The notes beneath the pieces were generated by a model, which had not been told where the DNA came from, did not search any database, and saw nothing but the letters and a program-made list of their open reading frames with translations. DNA of 64,000 bases, from the NCBI GenBank assembly GCA_965233675.1, contig OZ247498.1:1240001-1304000 (forward strand), in the 5' to 3' direction. Below are positions 27,000 through 34,650 of the stretch, in pieces (the stretch's first letter is position 1; each line of letters begins with the position of its first letter). This DNA comes from SZUA-309 sp965233675. GTDB lineage: Bacteria > Pseudomonadota > Gammaproteobacteria > Pseudomonadales > Azotimanducaceae. Both the position numbers and the translations under genes were made by a program.

Positions 27000-28546
27000 C
27001 TTCGAGTTCTATGCACTCTACTCCAGTTTTCCTAGTGCAAAACTATCTCGAACGTTCCGCGCAATCGTATCCCACAGATACAGCGATCACGTGTAGAGGC
27101 GAATCTATTAGCTACCAGCAGCTAGATTCGGAGACAAACAGTTACGCTAAGGCATTTTTGCGTTCTGGAATCGGTCCTAGAAGCTTCATACCTATTTTTA
27201 TGTCCAAGGGCATAAATTCGCTTATTGCAATGTTCAGTGCGCTAAAAGCTGATTGCGCGTATGTACCACTGGATGTGAGCTCTCCGGAAGCAAGAATTAA
27301 AGAAATCATCGTGGCTACAGGAGCTTCCCATGTACTCGTGGATGACAATTCCTTCGATGATTTCAAAAGAATAGGGTGCGATTTACCCGTTGAAGTTTTG
27401 AACTTAAGTGAACTCGACGCTAGTGATACGGGGGCTGTTGAATACAAGAACATTTCCACAGACATTGCGTACGCGCTCTTCACTTCTGGTTCTACCGGAA
27501 CACCCAAAGGCGTGATGATTAGTCATGGAATGATCATCGACTACATAGCTTGGTGTGTTGACACATTTTCAATTCAAAAGGAGGACCGCGTTGCGAACCA
27601 CGCGCCTCTGTATTTCGATAACTCAACGTTTGACATATACACCGCAATGTCGAGTGGCGCGGAGTTACACCTTGTTCATGACGAACTCAATCAAATCATT
27701 ACCGCACTTATTCCATGGCTTCAGAAAAACAGGATCAGCGTATTCTTTTGCGTTCCTAGCGTGCTGAGCCTTCTCTTGAGATCTAGGCGAATTAAGTCAG
27801 GTACTTTCCCTGATCTGCGCCACATTATTGCAGCTGGCGAAGTGCTGCCTCCAGACGTGGTCCGGGAGTTCATGCTCGCTGTTCCAAAGGCGCAATTTAC
27901 CAATATGTACGGTCCGACAGAGATAACGGTGGACTGCACTTATCATGTAATTGCGGATATTCCTGGTCCGGAAACCGAGGCTATTCCGATTGGTAAAGCA
28001 CGTAGAAACATGCAGGTGTTCGTACGCGATGAGGATGGAATTCTGCGTACAGAGCCGGGGGCAGTTGGAGAGATCGCTGTTCGTGGAGCATCAGTATCAT
28101 ATGGGTACCTAAATTCTCCTGAGAAGACTGAACGCGCGTTCATTCAGAATCCTAGTCACGAACTATTCTCTGACCCTATCTATTTGACTGGGGATGTAGG
28201 GAAGATAAATGAAGAAGGCGATTTTCTCTACATTGGAAGGAAGGACCACCAGATAAAGTACATGGGTAATCGCATAGAGTTAGGTGAGATTGAATCCGCA
28301 CTACGTCGATTGCCGACGGTCGAGGAAGTCGCTGTTGTTTTTCGGGACGCACCAACTCTCGAAGACAAGGCAATCTGTGCCGCAGTGGTTCTGGCCCGAG
28401 GTGCGGAAATGACGTTGGTACAGAAGGAAATGCAGGGCAAGCTGCCGGGCTATATGTACCCAAGGCGGTGGCACGATCTAAGTGAACTACCGAAAACACC
28501 CAATGGCAAGGTGGACAGACAGGCACTAATGCATTTGTTCGAGTAA
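26996..28546 (+). CDS. Stand-alone adenylation enzyme (amino-acid or acyl activating)
   Basis: A 516-residue ANL-superfamily enzyme resembling a free NRPS adenylation domain or DltA. 'LFTSGSTGTPKGVMIS' near residue 165 is core motif A3, 'NMYGPTEITVDC' near 302 A5, 'YLTGDVG' near 400 A7, 'GRKDHQIKYMGNRIELGEIE' near 420 A8, and the terminal 'NGKVDRQ' Lys is A10. It should adenylate a carboxylic acid and load it on the carrier protein encoded at 29568. ATG 26996 overlaps the upstream stop. The substrate code cannot be read reliably by eye. Confidence 0.9.
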   Translation: MTSSSMHSTPVFLVQNYLERSAQSYPTDTAITCRGESISYQQLDSETNSYAKAFLRSGIGPRSFIPIFMSKGINSLIAMFSALKADCAYVPLDVSSPEARIKEIIVATGASHVLVDDNSFDDFKRIGCDLPVEVLNLSELDASDTGAVEYKNISTDIAYALFTSGSTGTPKGVMISHGMIIDYIAWCVDTFSIQKEDRVANHAPLYFDNSTFDIYTAMSSGAELHLVHDELNQIITALIPWLQKNRISVFFCVPSVLSLLLRSRRIKSGTFPDLRHIIAAGEVLPPDVVREFMLAVPKAQFTNMYGPTEITVDCTYHVIADIPGPETEAIPIGKARRNMQVFVRDEDGILRTEPGAVGEIAVRGASVSYGYLNSPEKTERAFIQNPSHELFSDPIYLTGDVGKINEEGDFLYIGRKDHQIKYMGNRIELGEIESALRRLPTVEEVAVVFRDAPTLEDKAICAAVVLARGAEMTLVQKEMQGKLPGYMYPRRWHDLSELPKTPNGKVDRQALMHLFE

Positions 28547-28601
28547 ACAAGTGCTTACATTGCGCTAAAAGCCGCGAGACTGGGATTGACATACTCTTCA
28601 T

Positions 28602-29516
28602 GTGGTAACTGTATACTGCGCAAACTCAAAAACTGGACTCCGTGTAATGCGTCAAACGGCATCAGATCTATCAGAGAGACTAGGGCAGATGTCCGTGGAA
28701 CGGGCGTGGAACCCGTACACTGTATTTGATTGGCCAGAGAAACTTGATCCTGCATCTGAGTACTACATGAGTCCCGAGTTAATATCGCTCTATGGGACAG
28801 ATATCTGGGACAACCTGGATGAGACTCAACGTAAGGTTCTGAGTTTTTATGAAATCGGCAACCTTTTCAGTTTTGTGTTGCTAGGCGAGAAACCCGTTGT
28901 CACAGGAATGGCCGATCGGTTGTATCGCAAAGATACAGTTGGCCCAATTACTGATTATCTGCACCACTTCATCGATGAAGAAAACCGGCATATGGTGATG
29001 TTCAATACCTATTGCCAAAAGTATCTCGGGAAGATATATCCCGAAAAAAAGCTTGTAGTTACACGCGATTACGCCGCAGGTGAAGAGGACATCGTCTTTT
29101 ACTGTAGAGTGCTGATCGTCGAAGAGCTGGGGGATGTTTACAATCTTAAAATGCAGTCTGATGAAAGGATAAATCCGCTTGTCAGGGACATTAACGCCTA
29201 TCACCATAAGGATGAAGCGCGACACCTAGCCTTTGGTCGAGCCTGGGCAGTCGAGCTGTTCAATCAGCATACGAGCAGGTGGAGCGGAGAAGAATTAGAA
29301 CGATTTCAGAGTTGGCTAGCCGAGTATTTCGCCTCTTCTTGGACTGATTTCTACAACCCCTCCGTCTACCGTGACGCTGGGTTAGAAAATAGTTATGAAC
29401 TAAGACAGATGGCTCTGAAAGATCCGATATGTCGGCGGTTTAGGGAGGAATCCTCCAAAAAGCTCGTCAAGTTTTTTGTGGAAAATGGTTTCCTAAAAGA
29501 CGCACCTGTTCTCTAG
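28602..29516 (+). CDS. AurF-like di-iron oxygenase
   Basis: A 304-residue all-helical protein with three carboxylate/histidine clusters typical of AurF/CmlI-type N-oxygenases: 'IDEENRHMVMF' near residue 125, 'IVEELGDVYNL' near 172 and 'HHKDEARHLAFGR' near 200. These enzymes oxidise amines, or hydroxylate substrates tethered to carrier proteins. Placed between an adenylation enzyme and a carrier protein, it most likely acts on the carrier-bound acyl group. GTG 28602 gives the longest frame; ATG 28647 is an alternative. No free ATG exists at 28600 because that frame stops at once. Confidence 0.8.
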   Translation: MVTVYCANSKTGLRVMRQTASDLSERLGQMSVERAWNPYTVFDWPEKLDPASEYYMSPELISLYGTDIWDNLDETQRKVLSFYEIGNLFSFVLLGEKPVVTGMADRLYRKDTVGPITDYLHHFIDEENRHMVMFNTYCQKYLGKIYPEKKLVVTRDYAAGEEDIVFYCRVLIVEELGDVYNLKMQSDERINPLVRDINAYHHKDEARHLAFGRAWAVELFNQHTSRWSGEELERFQSWLAEYFASSWTDFYNPSVYRDAGLENSYELRQMALKDPICRRFREESSKKLVKFFVENGFLKDAPVL

Positions 29517-29567
29517 AGCGGTGGTTGAACCGCTTCCTGACATTTTCGGCTATTGAGGTTTCCGGTT

Positions 29568-29825
29568 ATGAATGAAGTTGACCTTAGAAATCAACTCCGA
29601 GCGTGGATTGTCGAGCGGGCCGCACTCGATGGTTCATTTGAACTTGAGGACGAGCAGCAGATTATAGGGGAGGGCCTATTATCGTCGCTGGATGTTGTGG
29701 AATTGGTCTTGTTCATCGAGCATCTGCGTGGGGAAGAGATTGACCTCGACTTGTTGCGTCCTGAGTCCTTTGAGAGCATTAACGCGCTCTACAAAAGTTT
29801 TTTCTCTAGCGCCATTGCTGGATAG
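29568..29825 (+). CDS. Acyl/peptidyl carrier protein
   Basis: An 85-residue acidic, helical carrier protein. The phosphopantetheine-attachment region is 'GEGLLSSLDVVELV', with Ser40 as the likely modified residue; the residue before it is Ser instead of the usual Asp of the DSL motif. ATG 29568 is preferred to the longer frame from 29553. It completes the adenylation/oxygenase module and should present the activated group to the di-iron enzyme and to a final transferase, perhaps the ATP-grasp or GNAT-like protein encoded upstream. Confidence 0.85.
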   Translation: MNEVDLRNQLRAWIVERAALDGSFELEDEQQIIGEGLLSSLDVVELVLFIEHLRGEEIDLDLLRPESFESINALYKSFFSSAIAG

Positions 29826-29891
29826 AGAATGCGAGAAGTAGATATTGTGATTCTGAGAGGTATTCAGGCTCCGCGTACGCGTTGATATCGC

Positions 29892-31301
29892 ATGCGCATT
29901 TCAAAGCAGAACCATCTTAAACGGTTGTTACAGACTCAGGATGTGCTGATAGCCGGCCTAGCGTATTCTTTCACTCAGTTGGTTCTTTGGGGGCTTGGGT
30001 ATACTGATCTGCACGGTATTATCTACCACCTTCAACTTCTCCCTTTCGTCTTCCTGTTCGCCATCGCTGCTGCAATTGGGCACGTGCCGGCTCTGTATAG
30101 GCAATCTCTGTTCAGCACGGTCATCTTCGCCGGCCGCTTCGCCACCATCGTTGTGATTGGCATGCTCGCGGTGGCTTACTTCGCAAAATTCGACGAGGTG
30201 AGTCGCTACAGTCTGGCGGTCACGGGGCTTTTCATCGTGATCGGTCTCACAACAAACAGGCTGTTACTCGCTTGGTGGTACTTCAGTGTCCGCACAGAAA
30301 ACTCCGATAACTATTTGAAAGTAATAGTAATTGGTAGTGGAAATCGAGCCCGGCAGCTCATGCGGATCTACAAGGAAAAATCGGAGTGGGGGATCGATTT
30401 CATGGGATTGCTCGATCCCGATCCGAAACACACAGGTAAAGAGATCGATGGCATTGAAGTATTCGGGACTCCGGATCGCATTGATGAACTGATCAGTCAT
30501 CAGGTGGTCGATGAGGTCGTTGTTTGCCTGCCCAGGCGCATGATCAGCAATCTGGAGGTCGTCTTTGATGTCTGCGCGGAGCAGGGCATCAGCATCAAAT
30601 TCCTGGCCGATTTTTACGACATGCCGGAAAGCACCGTCAGCCTAGAAACCGTCGGTGATACGCCGATTCTTAACTTCGATCCGGTACATCACGAGGAAGG
30701 AAAGCAGATCGCAAAACGGATCATGGATCTGTTGCTGACCATCCCAACATTGGTAGTTCTCATGCCGTTCTTTGTGCTCGTCGGTCTGCTGATCAAACTA
30801 GATTCCCGTGGTCCTGTATTTTTCCGTCAGGAACGTGTCGGGCTCAACAAACGCATTTTCAGGATGATCAAATTCCGCAGTATGTACCAGGATGCTGAGG
30901 CGCGTATGGCTGAAATCGAGCATTTAAACGAGGCCGAGGGGCCGATCTTCAAGATGAAGAACGATCCGAGAATTACCCGTGTGGGCAAATTTATCCGTCG
31001 CAGCAGCATCGACGAGTTGCCGCAACTGTTGAACGTGTTGCTCGGACACATGAGTCTGGTGGGCCCGAGACCGATGTCGTTGCGTGACGTGGAGAAGTTC
31101 AGCCTGGGTGTGCAGCGCAAACGCTTCAGTGTGCGTCCTGGGCTGGCGTGTCTGAGAGAAGTATCCGGTCGAAGCAGGCTGTCGTTTGATCAGTGGCTGG
31201 CATTGGATCTCAAATACATCGATGAGTGGTCTCTGTGGCTGGATCTGAAAATCCTGCTGAGGCTGTTGCCGAGCGTGATCAGAGGCGATGGCGCAACCTG
31301 A
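29892..31301 (+). CDS. Undecaprenyl-phosphate sugar-1-phosphate transferase (WcaJ-like)
   Basis: A 469-residue polyisoprenyl-phosphate hexose-1-phosphate transferase. Four N-terminal transmembrane helices (about residues 15-125) precede a Rossmann-like CoA-binding-type domain ('VIVIGSGNRARQLMRIY' near 142). The catalytic bacterial sugar-transferase domain begins near 275: 'RQERVGLNKRIFRMIKFRSM', 'NDPRITRVGKFIRR', 'SIDELPQLLNVL', 'LVGPRP'. It starts repeat-unit synthesis by linking the first sugar phosphate to undecaprenyl phosphate. It ends 22 bp before the chromosomal dif site, so it is the last host gene before the provirus. A second gene of this class lies beyond the provirus at 44311. Confidence 0.9.
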   Translation: MRISKQNHLKRLLQTQDVLIAGLAYSFTQLVLWGLGYTDLHGIIYHLQLLPFVFLFAIAAAIGHVPALYRQSLFSTVIFAGRFATIVVIGMLAVAYFAKFDEVSRYSLAVTGLFIVIGLTTNRLLLAWWYFSVRTENSDNYLKVIVIGSGNRARQLMRIYKEKSEWGIDFMGLLDPDPKHTGKEIDGIEVFGTPDRIDELISHQVVDEVVVCLPRRMISNLEVVFDVCAEQGISIKFLADFYDMPESTVSLETVGDTPILNFDPVHHEEGKQIAKRIMDLLLTIPTLVVLMPFFVLVGLLIKLDSRGPVFFRQERVGLNKRIFRMIKFRSMYQDAEARMAEIEHLNEAEGPIFKMKNDPRITRVGKFIRRSSIDELPQLLNVLLGHMSLVGPRPMSLRDVEKFSLGVQRKRFSVRPGLACLREVSGRSRLSFDQWLALDLKYIDEWSLWLDLKILLRLLPSVIRGDGAT

Positions 31302-31323
31302 CCGCAATTCTGCGCTCATCTAA

Positions 31324-31351
31324 TATGCGCATAATCTATATTATGTTAAAT
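31324..31351 (+). other. dif: dif site / attL of the integrated provirus
   Basis: The 28 bases read as XerC arm TATGCGCATAA (31324-31334), 6-bp centre TCTATA (31335-31340) and XerD arm TTATGTTAAAT (31341-31351). Against the E. coli dif sequence I recall, the XerD arm is identical, the XerC arm differs at the first two positions and the centre at one. The last 18 bases recur exactly at 42699-42716. The XerC arm here is chromosomal, and what follows the XerD arm is provirus. This marks the chromosome-dimer-resolution site and thus the terminus region. Confidence 0.92.
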
Positions 31352-31431
31352 CGAAGAAATTCCGACGCCGACGCCGAAACGCCCTCAGAACCTTACCCCA
31401 AGCCGCGCTGATCGTCCTCCTGCCCCTGTGC

Positions 31432-31788
31432 ATGTTGTTCACGGGCGGCTGCACCACCACCCACCAGGAGATCGCCTGGCAGACACTACACGCCATCGAC
31501 GTGGCTCAGACCGTCAACGGGCCGGCTGGCGATCCGTGCTTCATGGAAGCCGATCCGTTGACGTCCAGCATCATTGGCGAGCAGCCCTCAAAAACTGAGG
31601 CCATCGCCTGGGGCCTGGCCGCTGCCGGGCTCCACGCCGGTATTACCTGGACCCTGCAGCGCTATGACGCGCCTGAATGGGCACAGCTCGGCTGGCAGGC
31701 CCTGACCTTCACCAACACGGCTTACGCGGTCGCACAGAACCACCAACACGGCATCCGACCCTGGGGCGAGAACGACTGCCCATACTGA
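31432..31788 (+). CDS. Provirus lipoprotein-like gene whose 5' end crosses attL
   Basis: From ATG 31432 there are 118 codons, but the frame is open back to 31324 through the dif core. The upstream codons encode a classic lipoprotein signal: basic 'KKFRRRRR', hydrophobic 'AALIVLLPLCMLF' and lipobox-like 'TGGC' with Cys seven residues after ATG 31432. No ATG, GTG or TTG lies between 31324 and 31432 in this frame, so starting at 31432 would destroy the signal. In the circular element the frame continues from the regulator gene at 42317, with a possible internal GTG at 42686-42688. The integrated copy therefore looks decapitated. The mature part has no family I recognise. Confidence 0.6.
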   Translation: MLFTGGCTTTHQEIAWQTLHAIDVAQTVNGPAGDPCFMEADPLTSSIIGEQPSKTEAIAWGLAAAGLHAGITWTLQRYDAPEWAQLGWQALTFTNTAYAVAQNHQHGIRPWGENDCPY

Positions 31789-31865
31789 GACCTTCGTCAC
31801 GCGGATCGGCCCAGATCCGGCGCGATAAACCGACGTCACTCCGCTACCGTAACCAGCGCACAAAA

Positions 31866-32345
31866 ATGAGCCCAAGAGAGACGCTTGCGGAGCATGGTGG
31901 CATGGATATTCGACGGGTGCGGCCGTCTGGCTGGATCTGGATCGACGATGGCCCGGAACACGCGCAGGCGTCCGTGGCCACCGTCGCGGCCGCCTGTCAC
32001 GTCTCAGAAGCTACCGTGCTGCGCTGGGTGCGCCGGGGCCGAGTGCCGGCCGGGCCGGCCGATCTGATCCGGCATAAGATTCTCGGGCTTATTCTGCACC
32101 CCGGCTGGCAAGGCTGGGGGTTCAAAGGTAAGCGGCTCTTTTCGCCACGCCAGGTCGGCTACTACCCGGACGCCATTGATCAGGGCTACTACTACACCCG
32201 GCGCACCAATGAGGCGCTATGGCGAGAGTTGAACGAAGCGCGCGCGGCGCTGGCTGAGGCTACCCGATCTGGCCGGGATCGACCTCGATTTTCAGATCAT
32301 CGGCAAGTCCGGCCGCGTCGATCAGAGAGCCGACGCCCTCGATAA
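31866..32345 (+). CDS. HTH protein of DUF3653 type, candidate Xer activation factor
   Basis: A 159-residue protein from ATG 31866. 'VATVAAACHVSEATVLRWVRRG' (about residues 38-59) is a helix-turn-helix, followed by a region with the spacing of DUF3653 proteins: 'HKILGLILHPGWQGWGFKG' near 75-93 and 'YYYTRRTNEALWRELNEA' near 110-130. DUF3653 occurs in proteins of dif-integrating phages; to my recollection it includes XafT of TLC phage, which activates XerD directly. The gene sits beside attL in an element with no integrase, which is where such a factor is expected. Its 3' end overlaps the last leftward gene by 86 bp. A late-gene regulator is the alternative. Confidence 0.6.
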   Translation: MSPRETLAEHGGMDIRRVRPSGWIWIDDGPEHAQASVATVAAACHVSEATVLRWVRRGRVPAGPADLIRHKILGLILHPGWQGWGFKGKRLFSPRQVGYYPDAIDQGYYYTRRTNEALWRELNEARAALAEATRSGRDRPRFSDHRQVRPRRSESRRPR

Positions 32346-32448
32346 TCTCCTCATGGGTGATCACCCCATCGGCGGCCGCATCCTCGAACCAGACCAGCAG
32401 CATGGTGCCCATCTGAATGGCCCGTGAGAATCGTCGAAAGAATTTCAT
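32260..32448 (-). CDS. Small provirus protein with EF-hand-like stretch
   Basis: A 62-residue protein beginning 'MKFFRRFSRAIQMGTMLLVWF', an amphipathic or membrane-inserting N-terminus. An acidic 'DAAADGVITHEEI' stretch resembling an EF-hand calcium loop follows. Its ATG at 32448 overlaps the stop of the upstream basic protein by four bases. It is the last gene of the leftward operon and converges with the HTH gene. The function is unknown; a virion or lysis-associated membrane protein is possible. Confidence 0.6.
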   Translation of the reverse strand: MKFFRRFSRAIQMGTMLLVWFEDAAADGVITHEEIIEGVGSLIDAAGLADDLKIEVDPGQIG

Positions 32449-32567
32449 CTGCGTCTCCGCTTGCTCTTTTTACGCGCGGCTTTGTTGCCGCCTTTGCGGC
32501 CGGCGATCTTCGCCGCCCGGCTGCCTTTCTTAAATCGGCCCGTGGCCGTCCTGCCTTTGGTTGCCAT
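32445..32567 (-). CDS. Very basic 40-residue provirus protein
   Basis: A short frame from ATG 32567 encodes 40 residues, 18 of them Lys or Arg, with Gly and Ala: 'KGRTATGRFKKGSRAAK', 'AGRKGGNKAARKK', ending in four Arg. Its stop overlaps the next ATG (ATGA), and its start lies inside the 3' end of the upstream gene. Such a protein could neutralise or condense packaged DNA, or bind the inner face of the virion membrane. No family is recognised beyond a KGG-like motif. Confidence 0.6.
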   Translation of the reverse strand: MATKGRTATGRFKKGSRAAKIAGRKGGNKAARKKSKRRRR

Positions 32568-32718
32568 GGCTACCTCTCAATGTGTCGCGGATCTCCCGCA
32601 ACAGTCCGTGGGTTTCTTTGTTGGTCTCGCGCATGTGGGCCAGCATCATCTTGACGACGATGATGACGGCAACTGCAACCGGCGACGATGCCAGCGCCTC
32701 TGTCAATGCCGTTTCCAT
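32530..32718 (-). CDS. Small single-span provirus membrane protein
   Basis: A 62-residue protein from ATG 32718 (GTG 32745 would add nine residues). Residues ~8-28 ('ALASSPVAVAVIIVVKMML') form one transmembrane helix, followed by a charged helix 'MRETNKETHGLLREIRDTL'. This layout suits a holin-like or spanin-like lysis protein, especially next to the peptidase gene at 32755, or a virion membrane protein. The family is not recognised. Confidence 0.6.
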   Translation of the reverse strand: METALTEALASSPVAVAVIIVVKMMLAHMRETNKETHGLLREIRDTLRGSHGNQRQDGHGPI

Positions 32719-32754
32719 GCTCAGAACGCCACAAACCGCCACCACTCGCCGGGG

Positions 32755-33165
32755 TTAAGCGAAAGATGGATCAAACTCAATATGGACATGGGTGGCCTCT
32801 AAAATTACGTCATAGTCGTCGCCCAGCTCGGCCCGGATCGCGTTGGTCTGCTCGATGGCTTGCGCCAGGTCGGGAAAGTGAACCCGGCCAAACTGATCCA
32901 CCACCCGATCGACCCGGCGCACGTCCACGGCCAATCCCTCGGGGTGCAGTGAGCCGTCTTTGTGTTCGCCGTCCAGGCCGCTGGTGATCGTCGTCGGCTC
33001 GCCAGTCAGTTGGTGCGCGACTTCGTTGGCCGCTTCAACCGCCGGGACCATCTCCGGCTTGAGCCCGTCCAGTTCAACACCCGCTTTGACAAACGCCTTC
33101 GCAGGCCGCGCGTACAGTGCCAGGCCAAGACCCACCAAACCGGCAACGACATACAGCTCACGCAC
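32755..33165 (-). CDS. Peptidase M15-like peptidoglycan hydrolase with membrane anchor
   Basis: A 136-residue protein starting at GTG 33165. The first ~22 residues are a signal peptide or anchor ('VVAGLVGLGLALYARPAKA'). The rest resembles the zinc D-Ala-D-Ala peptidase fold: 'ITSGLDGEHKDGSLHPEGLAVDVR' region near 60-82 (SG, His, GxAVD) and 'EATHVHIEF' near 124-131 carrying the last metal His. It probably opens the cell wall at entry or lysis. PM2 itself carries a different lytic enzyme in its virion, so this would be a functional replacement. Confidence 0.7.
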   Translation of the reverse strand: MRELYVVAGLVGLGLALYARPAKAFVKAGVELDGLKPEMVPAVEAANEVAHQLTGEPTTITSGLDGEHKDGSLHPEGLAVDVRRVDRVVDQFGRVHFPDLAQAIEQTNAIRAELGDDYDVILEATHVHIEFDPSFA

Positions 33166-33169
33166 CGGA

Positions 33170-33355
33170 TCAGAGCAGATCGGCGAGGATCTGCGCCTTG
33201 GTGCGTCGGTGGGTGCTCACGCCATGCGCGGCCGCATAGGCGCGTAGCTCGTTCCAGGACAGCTCGCGGTAGTCAGGCTGGCCGCCCCCTGCCCTGGCCG
33301 TGGCTTTGGCTTTCCTGGCCGCATGACGGCGCTGGCGACGTTGTGTCGTGTTCAT
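33170..33355 (-). CDS. Small basic protein with SAP/HeH-like domain
   Basis: A 61-residue protein. The N-terminal 25 residues are very basic ('TTQRRQRRHAARKAKATAR'). The rest, 'LSWNELRAYAAAHGVSTHRR' followed by 'TKAQILADL', has the helix-extension-helix pattern of SAP/Rho-N/LEM-like DNA-binding domains. It lies four bases after the putative spike gene. It may bind viral DNA. Confidence 0.6.
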   Translation of the reverse strand: MNTTQRRQRRHAARKAKATARAGGGQPDYRELSWNELRAYAAAHGVSTHRRTKAQILADLL

Positions 33356-33358
33356 GGT

Positions 33359-34087
33359 CTATTGATCTCCAAAGCAAAGCGCCTGGCCGCCAGAATCCGC
33401 GAGCGTCGCAGACGTGTCGCGCATACTGATTTGCCAACTGGTTGAATTTTGAATGCCGCGCCCTTGGCAAAACCCTTGGCTGTCATTCATGCACACGCAC
33501 GTCGGCGTCGATCCGAACAAGCCGGAATCAAAGTCGATGGTGAAATTTCCCGTGCCGGTATCGTCGGTTATCGAGCAGTTTTTGCTGGCGAGCGTGGACA
33601 ACCCCCCCGAAAAACTCCAACGGATTGTGCAGGCTTTTATGGGAAACGAATCGCCAAAGGTTTCGGCGCCGGTCGCGCCGCCGTCCGGGTCTAGGACCAG
33701 CATGTTTTCAGTCTGGCCGCTGACATTCTCGGCCGATAGGCGCAGTTCGTGCCCGTGGCCCTGGCTCCACAAGCGGGTATAGCCGAGCGCATCGCTGAAT
33801 GACAACTGCATCATTGTCCCGCCGGCATTGTTGGCCGTGAACACTAGGCGCAGGTCGCAGTCAGTGCCTATCGTGCAGGTGTCGAAAATGTAGGCCGACC
33901 CCTCTGTGATGAAATACGGGCCAGTGACCGAGCCAAATACAGCCGGCAATCCGCCGTCACCAGGACCGCTATGGTCGTGATCCCTCAGTCCAGAAATCCA
34001 CGCGGCATCCGCCGCCGGCGCAATCAGCAAAAAGAGCAGCGATGCCCGGAGCGCCCTACCCGCCTGTTGAATCATTCGCACACTCAC
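33359..34087 (-). CDS. Putative spike/receptor-binding protein with signal peptide
   Basis: A 242-residue protein starting at GTG 34087, overlapping the upstream stop as GTGA. An N-terminal hydrophobic segment ending 'APAADA' (about residues 13-28) looks like a Sec signal. 'DHDHSGPGDGG' near residues 36-46 is a motif common in phage receptor-binding proteins. The rest is beta-rich with several Cys, including 'CVCMNDSQGFC' near residue 200, suggesting disulphides formed outside the cytoplasm. It may be the vertex spike. A secreted or membrane-displayed form would be unusual for a virion protein. Confidence 0.55.
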   Translation of the reverse strand: MSVRMIQQAGRALRASLLFLLIAPAADAAWISGLRDHDHSGPGDGGLPAVFGSVTGPYFITEGSAYIFDTCTIGTDCDLRLVFTANNAGGTMMQLSFSDALGYTRLWSQGHGHELRLSAENVSGQTENMLVLDPDGGATGAETFGDSFPIKACTIRWSFSGGLSTLASKNCSITDDTGTGNFTIDFDSGLFGSTPTCVCMNDSQGFCQGRGIQNSTSWQISMRDTSATLADSGGQALCFGDQ

Positions 34088-34650
34088 GCGACCTCCTCCA
34101 GATAGCGAACATCGGTCGCCGCAATCGTCGAAATGGCGTAGATCGCCTCATCAGTGGCCAACGTGATCGCGCCGCCGACCTGGACCTCTATGCCGTTTGC
34201 CACCGTCACCGCGTTGTCCGTGCCTACGTAGATAACACCCGTGCCGAGGTTCTGTAGCAGAATGTTCGAGCGGCCGGTGTTCGCAGCCAGTACCAAGGTG
34301 GCGGCGACGCCGACCGAAACACTGCCATAGTTCGCCGATTGCGCGGCCAGGGTCCGGGTTGACAAGGTGCCGGACGCCGATAGACGGTTATCCACCACGT
34401 CGCCGTTGCCGATGTACAGCTCCACCGTCTGCGGGGTGGACCGATTGACAATTCTCAGGGTGTCAAAGGCTTCGGTCAGCTCATAGCGAACGCCTAGCCC
34501 GTTCGCGAGCTCCACCGGGTTCTGATCGTCGGGCTTGATGTCAAAAAGCGCCGTCGCGGACGTGCATTGCACGGCCGTCGCCTTTGAAACGTTGATCACC
34601 ACCGATTCATTGGCGGCCAGGGTGCGCGAGAATTTCCGCATGGCAGTCAT
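34084..34650 (-). CDS. Putative beta-rich virion (vertex/penton-like) protein
   Basis: A 188-residue, beta-rich, cysteine-poor protein. 'SNILLQNLGTGVIYVGTDNAV' region near 128-148 and 'LATDEAIYAIS' near 165 resemble repeats found in small phage capsid-decorating or vertex proteins. ATG 34650 overlaps the upstream stop; ATG 34641 is an alternative. It follows the virion membrane genes and precedes the spike-like gene, as a vertex base protein might. The function is inferred from location and composition. Confidence 0.55.
   Translation of the reverse strand: MTAMRKFSRTLAANESVVINVSKATAVQCTSATALFDIKPDDQNPVELANGLGVRYELTEAFDTLRIVNRSTPQTVELYIGNGDVVDNRLSASGTLSTRTLAAQSANYGSVSVGVAATLVLAANTGRSNILLQNLGTGVIYVGTDNAVTVANGIEVQVGGAITLATDEAIYAISTIAATDVRYLEEVA

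Noticed and set aside
31324..31351. Possibility that the dif match is chance
   Set aside because: An identical XerD arm, near-identical XerC arm and an exact 18-bp repeat 11,365 bp away at the other end of a complete provirus make chance very unlikely.
31588..31875. A 95-codon minus-strand frame opposite the lipoprotein-like gene
   Set aside because: No ribosome-binding site or domain; the plus-strand lipoprotein frame has a signal sequence and coding character.
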